Origin: Klebsiella huaxiensis
GTDB lineage: Bacteria > Pseudomonadota > Gammaproteobacteria > Enterobacterales > Enterobacteriaceae
Assembly (NCBI RefSeq): GCF_003261575.2
Contig: NZ_CP036175.1
Location: 3,286,001 to 3,350,000 of the forward strand
Direction of reading: 5' to 3'
Length of the DNA stretch: 64,000 nt
Both the position numbers and the translations under genes were made by a program. Numbering within the stretch: position 1 is the stretch's first letter; every line of letters begins with the position of its first letter. Shown in pieces: positions 8,151-17,016 of the stretch. The notes under the pieces were generated by a model. It was not told the DNA's origin and ran no database searches. It saw nothing but the letters and a program-made list of their open reading frames with translations.

Positions 8151-9134
8151 TTACAGCCATTTACTACGATGCAACCACCATGTAACACCGCCAATGAGAA
8201 CAACTAACATTATGCAAAAAATAGAAAACCCCATATGCCAGCTGTTGCCTGGAATACCGCCGAGGTTGACGCCAAACAGCCCGGTTAAAAAGGTGCTGGG
8301 TAGAAAGACCATCGCCATCAGCGACATAGTGTAGGTTCTGCGCGATAGCGACTCCTGCATAATCTGCGCTATCTCATCGCTCATAATCGCCGTGCGAGCA
8401 ATGCAGCTATCAATCTCATCAAGCCCGCGTCCCAGACGCTCGGCAATATCCTGCATCCGCCGCCGCTGGTCATCGGTTAGCCACGGCAGACGTTCACTGG
8501 CAAGTCTTGCATAGACATCCCGCTGCGGTGCCATATAGCGGCGCATGACAATAAGCTGTTTACGCAACAGCGCCAGAAAACCGCGCGGCGGCACCTGCTG
8601 ATCCAGGAGGTCATCTTCCAGATCGATAATGCGGTCGTGAAGCTGCTCGATAAACTCGCTCGCGTGATCGGTCAGAGCATCGCAAACGTCCACCAGCCAG
8701 CTACCGCCGTCTGTCGGACCATTACCCTCACGTAAATCGCCAAGCACATCGTCCAGCGCCAGGACTTTACGCTGCCGGGTCGAGACGATTAAACGCTCAT
8801 CCATATAAAGGCGCATTGCCACCAGCTGGTCTGGCCGCTCATCGGTACTGCCGTTGATACAACGCAGCGTGATCAGCGCCCCATCACCAATCCGCGTGAC
8901 CCGGGGACGAGTGCTCTCCCCGGATAGCGCATCACGTACGTTATTAGGCAGCAGCGGCGTTGCGGCCAGCCATTCCGCGCTATCAACATGGGTATAATTG
9001 AGATGCAGCCAGCAAGGATGCTCTTTATCGATGGTGTCGCTGTCGGCCAGCGGTTTAACGCCGCCCTGCCCGTCGAATACCCATGCAAAAACGGCATCCG
9101 ACACGTTCAGTTCCGATCCCTTAATGGCGTCCAC
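8151..9134 (-). CDS. zntB: Zinc transporter ZntB (CorA family)
   Basis: Inner-membrane pentameric zinc transporter. The 327-residue length equals E. coli ZntB. The long soluble N-terminal domain is followed by a coiled stretch (FIEQLHDRIIDLEDDLLDQQ) and two C-terminal membrane helices joined by the family signature GVNLGGIPG (the CorA-type GxN motif) and ending WLHRSKWL. It lies upstream of fnrS on the same strand, as in E. coli. Confidence 0.96.
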   Translation of the reverse strand: MDAIKGSELNVSDAVFAWVFDGQGGVKPLADSDTIDKEHPCWLHLNYTHVDSAEWLAATPLLPNNVRDALSGESTRPRVTRIGDGALITLRCINGSTDERPDQLVAMRLYMDERLIVSTRQRKVLALDDVLGDLREGNGPTDGGSWLVDVCDALTDHASEFIEQLHDRIIDLEDDLLDQQVPPRGFLALLRKQLIVMRRYMAPQRDVYARLASERLPWLTDDQRRRMQDIAERLGRGLDEIDSCIARTAIMSDEIAQIMQESLSRRTYTMSLMAMVFLPSTFLTGLFGVNLGGIPGNSWHMGFSIFCIMLVVLIGGVTWWLHRSKWL

Positions 9135-9241
9135 TGGACCTCCGTAAACTCATGCACATTTCCGTAGTCTAGCCTTACACTACGGTTACGCAAGAGTTAA
9201 TCAAGGCATGCTGCTGAATTCGCTGGCAAAATGAAGGGGAG

Positions 9242-9266
9242 AAAAAAGAACCCGCCGTTGGCGGGT
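9242..9266 (-). terminator. Intrinsic terminator on the minus strand upstream of zntB
   Basis: On the minus strand AACCCGCCAACGGCGGGTT is followed by CTTTTTTC. It ends transcription reading toward zntB from about 9270-9450, which holds only the short ORF at 9358-9411. Confidence 0.75.
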
Positions 9267-9357
9267 TGTGGATGTGTTTTGCGATACTGTGCCTAACCCG
9301 CGTTATCAGCCACCGCCAAAAAACAGGCTGGTAGGATGGCAGGCTAGCGGAAGCCGT

Positions 9358-9411
9358 TCATTTTTTCTCTTCTGCGTACTGACGAGCGTTGTCGTGCAAA
9401 TGGGTACACAT
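9358..9411 (-). CDS. Possible 17-residue small protein or leader peptide
   Basis: Minus-strand ORF MCTHLHDNARQYAEEKK with a textbook ribosome site (GGAGG, then seven bases, then ATG) and followed about 90 bases later by its own intrinsic terminator at 9242-9266. This looks like a short independent transcript lying between the fimbrial locus and zntB. I know no named protein of this sequence. It may be a small protein gene, the coding part of a dual-function RNA, or chance; the ribosome site and terminator together are the only evidence. Confidence 0.4.
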   Translation of the reverse strand: MCTHLHDNARQYAEEKK

Positions 9412-9473
9412 GCTTTAATCCTCCATAGTCATAAGCACAACAAAGATAGATGAGAATGTATATTTTGCAAGTT

Positions 9474-9600
9474 TATACCCGTCATACTTCAAGTTGCTTG
9501 TGCGTTGGCTTTCCTCGCTCACCCCAGTCACTTACTTCAGTAAGCTCCTGGGGATTCACTGCGTCGCCGCCTTCCTGCAACTCGAATTATTTTGGTTATA
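9474..9600. repeat. ERIC (intergenic repeat unit), full-length 127 bp
   Basis: Begins TATACCCGTCATACTTC and ends CTCGAATTATTTTGGTTATA; the centre CGCTCACCCCAGTCACTTAC and AAGCTCCTGGGGATTCAC are the classical ERIC core used for ERIC primers. The element forms a long imperfect palindrome. It supplies the stop codon and last 15 codons of the LuxR-type gene at 9556-10224. Confidence 0.95.
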
Positions 9601-10224
9601 TTCAACGCGTATGCCTAAACAATCTTTCATTTGCAAATATTTCAGCAGCAGCAAAAGGTCCAAATCATTGCGTAAATTGAATTTAGACATAATTATTCTT
9701 TTATGTGAGAAAACCGTCTTTGTGCAAAGCGCGAGTTTTCGCGCAATATCGCTTACTGGCAGCCCTTCATGTAATGCTGCGGCAACTTTTCTCTGCTGTG
9801 GGGAAAGTTGCCGATGATGACATTCACAACACCGCACATCAGGTTTATCCATCGATTGCGCTTGCATCAGCAGGTGAATCCGTTTTATTTTCGCCATAAT
9901 TCGATTTATCTGTTCATCCTGCTGAATAAAGACCATATCCTGCAGACATAATGGCAAAGCCCCTCCCGGACGCAGAAACCGCTTATCAACCAAACCGATA
10001 AGTAAACCCACCCGGCGATTCAATAATTCCGGGTGGCAAACAAATTCCTCTCCCCGGCACAAATTCAGCGCCATAATATCAGCATCAATGATGACCTCTT
10101 TATCAACATCGTTTATTACGTGCATATTAAATAGCACGTCGGGAAAGAGACTTTCCATTAACTTACTAAACCCTACCCTAAAAAAGTAATTGTCATTTTT
10201 AATGAAAACATTCAATGTCGTCAC
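9556..10224 (-). CDS. LuxR-type HTH transcriptional regulator at the end of the fimbrial locus
   Basis: 222 codons from a GTG start (reads M/V-TTLNVFIKNDNYFFRVGF). The N-terminal half looks like a degenerate receiver or sensor domain without a clear phospho-acceptor pattern. A Cys/His cluster RCCECHHRQL precedes the LuxR-type helix-turn-helix (LSPQQRKVAAALHEG, then SDIARKLALCTKTVFSHKRIIMSKF). It is placed after the minor pilin on the same strand, as FimW/FimZ-like regulators often are, so control of the fimbriae is likely. The last 15 codons lie inside an ERIC element, so the natural C terminus, probably ending soon after LLLLLKYLQMKD, has been replaced. Confidence 0.8.
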   Translation of the reverse strand: MTTLNVFIKNDNYFFRVGFSKLMESLFPDVLFNMHVINDVDKEVIIDADIMALNLCRGEEFVCHPELLNRRVGLLIGLVDKRFLRPGGALPLCLQDMVFIQQDEQINRIMAKIKRIHLLMQAQSMDKPDVRCCECHHRQLSPQQRKVAAALHEGLPVSDIARKLALCTKTVFSHKRIIMSKFNLRNDLDLLLLLKYLQMKDCLGIRVEYNQNNSSCRKAATQ

Positions 10225-10340
10225 TTCGATCTCTAATTTATAGGTGATAGCATATCGAGCATCAACCAGACGATTGTTGTCACTGAAATAACAGCGACTG
10301 CCGTTTTACAAAAAAGCATACAGAAAAGCATGACATTCCT

Positions 10341-10859
10341 TTATTGCCAGGTAAACGTCGCAGTAACCACCGCACTAATTGTTCCGGGTGTAACGTTCCC
10401 TTGCGAACTAAATGCTCGGGCACGTAGATGGTAGCGATACTCATTATTGATAATAATGCCGCTGACTGTTTTATCTTTCCCTAACGGCTGGCCGTCTGCT
10501 GTTTGTAGCTGAATCGCTATATTGCCTGCGCTGCCAGCATTCTGGTAGAGATCATCCGGCCCGGCGCTATCGGCATTGCCGGATAACTGCATCGTGGCTT
10601 TTACCGTTCCCGCCGGGCAGCGTTCAATATTAAAATCAAAGAATACCCAGTCTGTGGCTGAACCCGGCGTATACAGAGATGAGGACTGAACACCCTGCAC
10701 GCCCGTCAACGGAACGGTTCTTGCGATACTATCGCTGCTGATCTGGCAAGGTGCTGCAACAATCTTACCTTTGATATTCAACGCAACTGGGTCGCCCCCG
10801 AAAGCTGTAGCGGAAATAAATATCAGGCCCGGGAGCAAATATTTTAACTTAGCTATCAT
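10341..10859 (-). CDS. Minor fimbrial subunit (FimG/FimF-like)
   Basis: 172-residue exported pilin with a signal peptide (MIAKLKYLLPGLIFISATAFGG) and the usual Cys pair (APCQIS and ERCPAG), which form the pilin disulfide. The C-terminal beta-strand ending VVTATFTWQ serves donor-strand exchange. The start has an AGGAGGGG ribosome site; the ATG is eight bases after the stop of the adhesin gene, so it is the last structural gene of the operon. It probably forms part of the fibrillum between rod and tip adhesin. Confidence 0.85.
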   Translation of the reverse strand: MIAKLKYLLPGLIFISATAFGGDPVALNIKGKIVAAPCQISSDSIARTVPLTGVQGVQSSSLYTPGSATDWVFFDFNIERCPAGTVKATMQLSGNADSAGPDDLYQNAGSAGNIAIQLQTADGQPLGKDKTVSGIIINNEYRYHLRARAFSSQGNVTPGTISAVVTATFTWQ

Positions 10860-10867
10860 TTCCCCTC

Positions 10868-11287
10868 CTACTGATAAGTCATATCCAGCGTTGCCGTGGC
10901 ATTTGCCTCGCCTGCTTTCACCAGCGATTTAGTCTGGTAGTAGCGCGCCATAATCGGGAAGCTTTCCAGTCCGCCAGGCGACTGTTTTAACATCAGTCGA
11001 TTGTTTAACTGTATCGGGGCATTGTTATAAAGCAGCTGCACTCCGACGCCATCTGCGACGTTATCTCCCCCTTGCCCGGTTAATGCCAATACGCTGGCAT
11101 TAGCGCTGGCATCAGGGTTTTGTACGCCTTTAAGCTCAACGTTAATATTGGCACCCGGATTACAGTTAAGTCCTAAATTCTGCGTGTCCGTATGTGAAGG
11201 TGTAAACCCAGCTGCAGAGCCAAATTCTGCGGCGCTGACGGAACCCAGATCAAAATTCAATACCTGACTCGAAATAGAGCAACTAAG
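10868..11287 (-). pseudogene. Fimbrial tip adhesin, 3' fragment (pilin domain), cut by IS
   Basis: Encodes the C-terminal pilin domain of a FimH-like two-domain adhesin (after the IS junction: SCSISSQVLNFDLGSVSAAEF ... NATATLDMTYQ), with a Cys pair (SCSIS and LNCNPG) and a C-terminal donor strand. It is separated from its 5' half (12484-13013) by the IS5-group element at 11288-12483. Removing the element with one copy of the CTAA target duplication rejoins the two halves in frame to a 314-residue protein (junction ...SQVNVL-SCSISS...). An ORF reading in from the IS gives this piece an artificial start but no signal peptide. Confidence 0.88.
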
Positions 11288-12483
11288 GGAAGGTGCGAAC
11301 AAGTTCCTGATATGAGATCATCATATTCATCCGGAGCGCATCCCAGAGGGACATCATGAGCCATCAACTCACCTTCGCCGATAGTGAATTCAGCACTAAG
11401 CGCCGTCAGACCCGAAAAGAGATTTTCCTCTCCCGCATGGAGCAGATTCTGCCATGGCAGAATATGACCGCTGTCATCGAGCCGTTTTATCCCAAGGCGG
11501 GCAATGGCCGACGGCCCTATCCGCTGGAGACCATGCTGCGTATTCACTGCATGCAGCATTGGTACAACCTGAGCGACGGTGCCATGGAAGATGCCCTGTA
11601 CGAAATCGCCTCCATGCGCCTGTTTGCCCGATTATCCCTGGATAGCGCCCTGCCGGATCGCACCACCATCATGAATTTCCGCCACCTGCTCGAGCAGCAT
11701 CAACTGGCCCGTCAATTGTTCAAGACCATCAATCGCTGGCTGGCCGAAGCAGGCGTCATGATGACCCAAGGCACTTTGGTGGATGCCACCATCATTGAGG
11801 CACCCAGCTCTACCAAGAACAATGAGCAGCAACGCGATCCGGAGATGCATCAGACCAAGAAAGGCAATCAGTGGCACTTTGGCATGAAGGCCCACATTGG
11901 TGTCGATGCCAAGAGTGGCCTGACCCACAGCCTGGTCACCACCGCGGCCAACGAGCATGACCTCAATCAGCTGGGTAATCTGCTTCATGGAGAGGAGCAA
12001 TTTGTCTCAGCCGATGCCGGCTACCAAGGAGCGCCACAGCGCGAGGAGCTGGCCGAGGTGGATGTGGACTGGCTGATCGCCGAGCGTCCCGGCAGGGTAA
12101 AAACCTTGAAGCAGCATCCGCGCAAGAACAAAACGGCCATCAACATCGAATACATGAAAGCCAGCATCCGTGCCAGGGTGGAGCACCCGTTTCGCATCAT
12201 CAAGCGGCAGTTCGGCTTCGTGAAAGCCAGATACAAGGGGCTGCTGAAAAACGATAACCAACTGGCGATGTTATTCACCCTGGCCAACCTGTTTCGGGTG
12301 GACCAAATGATACGTCAGTGGGAGAGATCTCAGTAAAAACCGGAAATAACGCCAGAAATGGTGGAAAAAATAGCCTAAATAGGCTGATTCGATGTGTTTG
12401 CGGGAAAAAAATCGGCCCAGATCCGCGAAATTTTAATCAGCGAGTCAGCTTGGGAAGAAATGACCTGCTTATTCGCACCTTCC
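11288..12483 (+). mobile_element. IS5-group insertion sequence, copy 1 (ISKpn26-like)
   Basis: 1196 bp with terminal inverted repeats GGAAGGTGCGAA...TTCGCACCTTCC. It is flanked by CTAA, plus one further shared G, on both sides (11283-11287 and 12484-12488), which is the YTAR-type 4-bp target duplication of IS5; the boundary is ambiguous by one base. It carries one transposase gene on the plus strand, opposite to the interrupted adhesin. The name ISKpn26 is from memory of a near-identical element and was not checked. Confidence 0.95.
11356..12336 (+). CDS. IS5-family transposase (copy 1)
   Basis: 326-residue DDE transposase (starts MSHQLTFADSEFSTKRRQTR) nearly identical in memory to the IS5 transposase. 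Catalytic region: LVDATIIEAPS (first Asp), VSADAGYQGAP (second Asp) and the C-terminal RARVEHPFRIIKRQFG with the YREK-like block and Glu. Intact, so probably able to move the element. Identical to the copy at 27622-28602. Confidence 0.96.
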   Translation: MSHQLTFADSEFSTKRRQTRKEIFLSRMEQILPWQNMTAVIEPFYPKAGNGRRPYPLETMLRIHCMQHWYNLSDGAMEDALYEIASMRLFARLSLDSALPDRTTIMNFRHLLEQHQLARQLFKTINRWLAEAGVMMTQGTLVDATIIEAPSSTKNNEQQRDPEMHQTKKGNQWHFGMKAHIGVDAKSGLTHSLVTTAANEHDLNQLGNLLHGEEQFVSADAGYQGAPQREELAEVDVDWLIAERPGRVKTLKQHPRKNKTAINIEYMKASIRARVEHPFRIIKRQFGFVKARYKGLLKNDNQLAMLFTLANLFRVDQMIRQWERSQ

Positions 12484-13013
12484 CTAAGCACATTTACTTG
12501 TGAGTTAGCATCCAATGATATTTTTGTAAAGTAACTTCCCGGAGTGCCAAACCAGGCCTGGGCAATTAATCCCGGCGTTAACAGACCTGGTGTTATATTT
12601 CCTGTTTTCACCAGCGACACCGTGTAATAACCAAGATTAAAAACATAACTCGGAGTCACCGGTGGTAAACTAAAATCGCCGGGCATACCGTTAACTTTTA
12701 TCCCTACTCCATCCAGATTTGTTTTATAGACCCCACTAATTGACGACTCGACACCAGACAAATACACCATGGAATAATTCCCTGGGCAAGACTCCCCGGT
12801 ATCAGAAGTAATTTTAGCTTTCGCATAACCCGGGGATACCGTTGAAGCAATAGTCGCACCGGGTGGGGTATCACGCTGGACATTCACCGTACCAAAACCG
12901 ACAGTGTTTATCTGTGCAAGTAATACCTCACAAGTTACCGCAGAGCAGGTAAAAGCCGTGAAGCTTAATATAAAAATAATAAAGCGTATTAATTTATCCA
13001 TAGAAATACTCAT
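12484..13013 (-). pseudogene. Fimbrial tip adhesin, 5' fragment (signal peptide and receptor-binding domain), cut by IS
   Basis: Codes for the N-terminal 177 residues of the adhesin: signal peptide (MDKLIRFIIFILSFTAFTCSA) and a lectin-type domain of about 150 residues with a Cys pair (VTCEV, ESCPGN). The frame then runs 19-odd codons into the IS (REGANKQVISS...) and would make a truncated, unanchored domain. The operon position after the usher and before the minor pilin, and the two-domain length when rejoined, identify it as the tip adhesin. Fimbriae of this strain should lack a functional adhesin unless the IS is lost. Confidence 0.88.
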
Positions 13014-13027
13014 CTACTTCAGACCAA

Positions 13028-13154
<127 letters not shown>

Positions 13155-13158
13155 AAAC

Positions 13159-15690
13159 TTAATGACAGGTAAACTCCGCCATGCTGATTCCGCTAACGCT
13201 ACTCTCTCCAGCCAATGAATAGTTCACCCGGCAGCGCTGAGAATTATCTTGTCCCCAGGCAACAATTAACTCGCCTTGCGGCGACAATCCCGTTAGATAA
13301 ACCTGCCCTCCTTCATCAATGATGGCGCTACGCCCCTCATTTCCTTTAAGGCTGACCAGCGCGCCAAATGGCACGGGCTGCTGGTTAATTTGTTTGAGCG
13401 TCAACAATGCCCGCATTCCCACGTTGGCAACATAGTCTGCTCGTACCACCGCGCCACGCGTCGGAATAACGGTTTTATTGGTAATATCCAGATCAACGTT
13501 ATCCGGTAACGTAGCCGTATTCAGACCAATATCATTCTTACGGTAAGGCGAAACGTTATTTGTCACGGTATATCCGCGAAAATCCGTTTTCGCACCATTC
13601 TGATTATTAACCCCCACACCAGTTGCGCCCGGGGCTTTCACCAGGACATTCGTTTCGCCCAACGGTTGCGATAGCGTGACACCATCGGCATGAGCCAGGA
13701 TGCCTCCCGCCAGACCATAATTCAGCCGTTCACTGTTTTGGTCGTAACTGAACCCCGTCATCACTTCGCTGTAGGTCCCCCGATAGTCAGCGTTTGCGCT
13801 GCCGTTGTAACCGACATCATCAGTACCATAGCCCTGTTGAACGCTCCAGTTCAGCGCGTTTCCTTCCAGAGCCATGCCATTTATTCCGACGGTGTGCGTT
13901 GTTCCGCCATTCTTACTGGTATTGAGGGCATAATTTGCCCAGACGCTGCTGGCAAAGCGCTGCAACGGTATGCTGATGTTGAGTGAAATAACCTGCTCTG
14001 AACTTTGCGAGTCCTGGGTTTGCCCGCCAGAGGTTCCACCATTTTTGCTCCACGTCCAGTTAATTCCATAGCTAATCCCTTGCCAGGAGTTGTTATAACC
14101 AGCGCTAACCGAAGAGGCGGAGCGGTTGGTACGCCAGTAATCTTCGCGCACCGCGCTCATCATAAATGAACCGACACGTTCGCCCAGCGCCTGGCTCAGC
14201 GTCACTTCCATTCTATTGCGCCGCTGTTCACGCAACGCATTGCCATTGCCCCAAGAGTCCAGAACCTCCTGCATGCCGTAATAACCGCCGGTGGAGTAGC
14301 GATAACCCGCAATCGCGAAGTTGGTCCCGGTTGCCACGATATTTTTGCTATAGCGCATTCGCCAAGACTGACCGGATTGCTTTTCTTGCCCTTGAGGATG
14401 CGACCAGGCCTGCGTCACATCGCTAGATATCGCCCCGACCTCTCCGAGATTCTTCCCTAGTCCGCCGGCAATAGACTGATATTTCGATGACTCCTGCAAG
14501 CCGCCATAGATCGTTAATCCGCCAGCCAGCCCCAAAATTCCCGTCATCTGGCCAAAAGGTGTTTTATCGACCTGGCTATCATAGGAACGGTACTGCCCGG
14601 CGGTAAGAGCATATTTGATTCGTCCTTCGCGCTGTAATAACGGCAGCGAAGCATAGGGAACGGTAAAATTCTGCTCGCTACCATCAGCTTCTTTGATGGT
14701 GACATTCAGATCGCCAGAGCCGCCGGTGGAATACATATCACTAATTTCAAACGCGCCCGGTGCAACATAGTTTTGATAAATAACGTAGCTATTTTGGCGA
14801 ATAATCACCTGCGCGTGAGTCCTCGCAATCCCGCGGACCACCGGCGCATAGCCGCTCATCGACTCCGGCAGCATGTCATCATCGGAAGCTAACTGGCCAC
14901 CACGAAACGGCATGCTATCGAAAATATCGGCGGGTGCCGTACTATCACCCAGCGTTAGCTGCGCTTTTAACGCAATAATATTACGCTGCGCATAACTATA
15001 AACCGTGTCCCACTTATTCGTTCCCTGGCTGTCTCGATTCCAGGTCGTATAGTTACGCAGGCGCCATGGGCCAACATTAATGCCGGGACGCAAATTGGCA
15101 TATTGATTGTTGCTATTTTTATCCTGATTGCGCGCCCAATTGTTAGCTCCGCTGAGCATATAGTTCAGCATAACGGCATTAATTCCTTCATCCCAGAGTT
15201 CCGGAGAAACATAACCTCGGGCTATCGGTGATAGCGCCGCTTGTGGAACACTTAACCGTAGTTTTTGCGTATTAAATAGAAACTCAGAACTAGCTTGCGG
15301 TATTGCAGAGAGATTTACACACTCTCCTTTTCCTGACAAAGCGGGGAATTGTGCCGTTTTCACACCATAGCTCCGCAACTGTTCGACCGTCAGGCAGGGT
15401 TCAAGCACCACCTCCCCGCCTCCGTCTTTGACGGTATAAAACACAATATCCCGAGTATCAACCTGACTATCATTAATAATCACATCAACATGATAGGTAC
15501 CCGGTGCCTGAGCGCCGCTTTCAAACGCCGAAAGATCGGCCCCTTTCATCGCGGGATTATCAATTTCAAGAAGTGCCGGGTTAAAGAAATCACGGCCCTG
15601 CGCACCATTCCACATTGATGACAATACCAGCGCAATCCAAACCGCCAGGAATGAAGGATAATATATAGATATTTGCTTCAGTGCTTTCAT
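13159..15690 (-). CDS. Fimbrial outer-membrane usher (FimD/PapC family)
   Basis: Forms the outer-membrane pore through which chaperone-bound pilins are assembled. About 843 residues. After the signal peptide come the N-terminal chaperone-binding domain (FFNPALLEIDNPAMKGADLSAF), the long 24-strand barrel with plug (RGIARTHAQVIIRQNSYVIYQ ... GSGDLNVTIKEADGS), and C-terminal domains (GAVVRADY..VGMRALLTL, then PFGALV and the final C...C pair). I choose the ATG at 15690 (MKALKQISIYYPS), which has GGGAG nine bases upstream; the frame is open to 15723. Intact. Confidence 0.93.
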   Translation of the reverse strand: MKALKQISIYYPSFLAVWIALVLSSMWNGAQGRDFFNPALLEIDNPAMKGADLSAFESGAQAPGTYHVDVIINDSQVDTRDIVFYTVKDGGGEVVLEPCLTVEQLRSYGVKTAQFPALSGKGECVNLSAIPQASSEFLFNTQKLRLSVPQAALSPIARGYVSPELWDEGINAVMLNYMLSGANNWARNQDKNSNNQYANLRPGINVGPWRLRNYTTWNRDSQGTNKWDTVYSYAQRNIIALKAQLTLGDSTAPADIFDSMPFRGGQLASDDDMLPESMSGYAPVVRGIARTHAQVIIRQNSYVIYQNYVAPGAFEISDMYSTGGSGDLNVTIKEADGSEQNFTVPYASLPLLQREGRIKYALTAGQYRSYDSQVDKTPFGQMTGILGLAGGLTIYGGLQESSKYQSIAGGLGKNLGEVGAISSDVTQAWSHPQGQEKQSGQSWRMRYSKNIVATGTNFAIAGYRYSTGGYYGMQEVLDSWGNGNALREQRRNRMEVTLSQALGERVGSFMMSAVREDYWRTNRSASSVSAGYNNSWQGISYGINWTWSKNGGTSGGQTQDSQSSEQVISLNISIPLQRFASSVWANYALNTSKNGGTTHTVGINGMALEGNALNWSVQQGYGTDDVGYNGSANADYRGTYSEVMTGFSYDQNSERLNYGLAGGILAHADGVTLSQPLGETNVLVKAPGATGVGVNNQNGAKTDFRGYTVTNNVSPYRKNDIGLNTATLPDNVDLDITNKTVIPTRGAVVRADYVANVGMRALLTLKQINQQPVPFGALVSLKGNEGRSAIIDEGGQVYLTGLSPQGELIVAWGQDNSQRCRVNYSLAGESSVSGISMAEFTCH

Positions 15691-15754
15691 TAGCATTAAC
15701 TCCCTTGCGATAGCTTTTATCATTTTTATTTCCGCTATCGTCTGGTCTTTTTAT

Positions 15755-16432
15755 TTATAACCTGGCGACATGCGTCACTCCAATTCCGCCATAGTCATTA
15801 ATAATTTTGAATTCAACCTGTATCGAGGTTCCGCCGGTGGGCAATCTGTACGAACTGGTTGAACCAGGTGCGACAAATGTCACATCATCAATTTTTGACG
15901 CCCCCACTTTTATTTCATTAAAATTCATATAGTAAGACGTTGAATTGGTCACCAGAATGCGATCACCCACTCTTTGCCATTTCAATTTATCCGCCTGTTC
16001 TTCCGGGCCTGATTTATTTAAAGCAGAGGGACGATAAATGAGTTTTATCCTTGTTTTGACGGCCACCTGTAAAGTGTTATCCCGAGGTGCGACAGACGGA
16101 ATAGACTTAATATTCAGCCAAAACATAGATTCTTTATCCTGCGCTAAATTTCCGGTCAGTACGATGCGCATAACGTTTTGCTGTTTTTTATCCAGCCGAT
16201 ACAGCGGTGGCGTAATAATAAAAGGCGCTTTACCTCCACTGGTGGATGGCGGCTCTATCCAGGATTGGATCAGATAAGGTAAATCATCCGGGTTCGTAAT
16301 ACTTAACGATGCCTCTTTTTTATCACCCGCGTAAATGACGCGCGTCCCGCCGATAATCACCCCTGCGTAAGATATTGAGGTGATAGTTGCCATTAACAGC
16401 GTGCTCATCATGACGCCAGTAAAAAACTTCAT
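15755..16432 (-). CDS. Periplasmic fimbrial chaperone (FimC/PapD family)
   Basis: 225 residues with a signal peptide ending SYAG. The two Ig-like domains are seen in GVIIGGTRVIYAGDKKEASLSI (with the conserved Arg near the N terminus), the MFWLNIKSIPS segment of the G1 strand, IKLIYRPSALN linker and the C-terminal domain ending VTHVARL. It caps pilins in the periplasm by donor-strand complementation and hands them to the usher. Gene order major pilin-chaperone-usher is standard. Confidence 0.94.
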   Translation of the reverse strand: MKFFTGVMMSTLLMATITSISYAGVIIGGTRVIYAGDKKEASLSITNPDDLPYLIQSWIEPPSTSGGKAPFIITPPLYRLDKKQQNVMRIVLTGNLAQDKESMFWLNIKSIPSVAPRDNTLQVAVKTRIKLIYRPSALNKSGPEEQADKLKWQRVGDRILVTNSTSYYMNFNEIKVGASKIDDVTFVAPGSTSSYRLPTGGTSIQVEFKIINDYGGIGVTHVARL

Positions 16433-16485
16433 TGAATACTCCGGACAGTAAGGGCCGAATATCGGCCCCGTTTGACGCTAAAGAA

Positions 16486-17016
16486 TTAGTTATAGTTAAC
16501 GGTAAAGTTAGCTACTGCGTTAGCCGTACCGGCGGTAACAACCGCCTGAGTTGCCTGGTAGGACGCATAGAAATCGAGGTTGTTATCAGCCGTTGTGACC
16601 AGCGGATAGCTATAGCTATTGACCTGGTTCAGGCCCTGCAGGCTTTTATCCGCTGTCATCAATTTGACGGCGACCCCCGTTGCCGCAGCCGCCCCCTGAG
16701 TCACCGCCAACAAATCACTATTGCTTAAGTCATTCGCGCCATCGAATTTCACTTTCGCCGAGCTAACAGAAACCGGGCAGTTGATTAATTTAATCGTGAA
16801 CTTCGTTGAATCAGACTCATCTCCTGCACTCAGGAAAGAAGTCCGGGCTACGCGACCAAGGTCAACGGTCATCGTGTTGTTACTGCCGATATCAACGGTA
16901 CAGGCCTGGTCAATAATTTCACCGGTGAAGTTGATTGTACCGTCAGCAGCATAAACGTTTACTGCGGACAAAGCGGCGCTAACAGCGAATGCGGCGATCA
17001 TTATTTTATTATTCAT
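16486..17016 (-). CDS. Major fimbrial subunit (type 1-like pilin)
   Basis: 176-residue pilin with a signal peptide (MNNKIMIAAFAVSAALSAVNVYA), the family start ADGTINFTGEI, a Cys pair (QACTVD and INCPVS), and a C terminus with the penultimate Tyr (ANFTVNYN). It is the first and promoter-proximal gene of the minus-strand operon, consistent with it being the most abundant product. Confidence 0.92.
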   Translation of the reverse strand: MNNKIMIAAFAVSAALSAVNVYAADGTINFTGEIIDQACTVDIGSNNTMTVDLGRVARTSFLSAGDESDSTKFTIKLINCPVSVSSAKVKFDGANDLSNSDLLAVTQGAAAATGVAVKLMTADKSLQGLNQVNSYSYPLVTTADNNLDFYASYQATQAVVTAGTANAVANFTVNYN

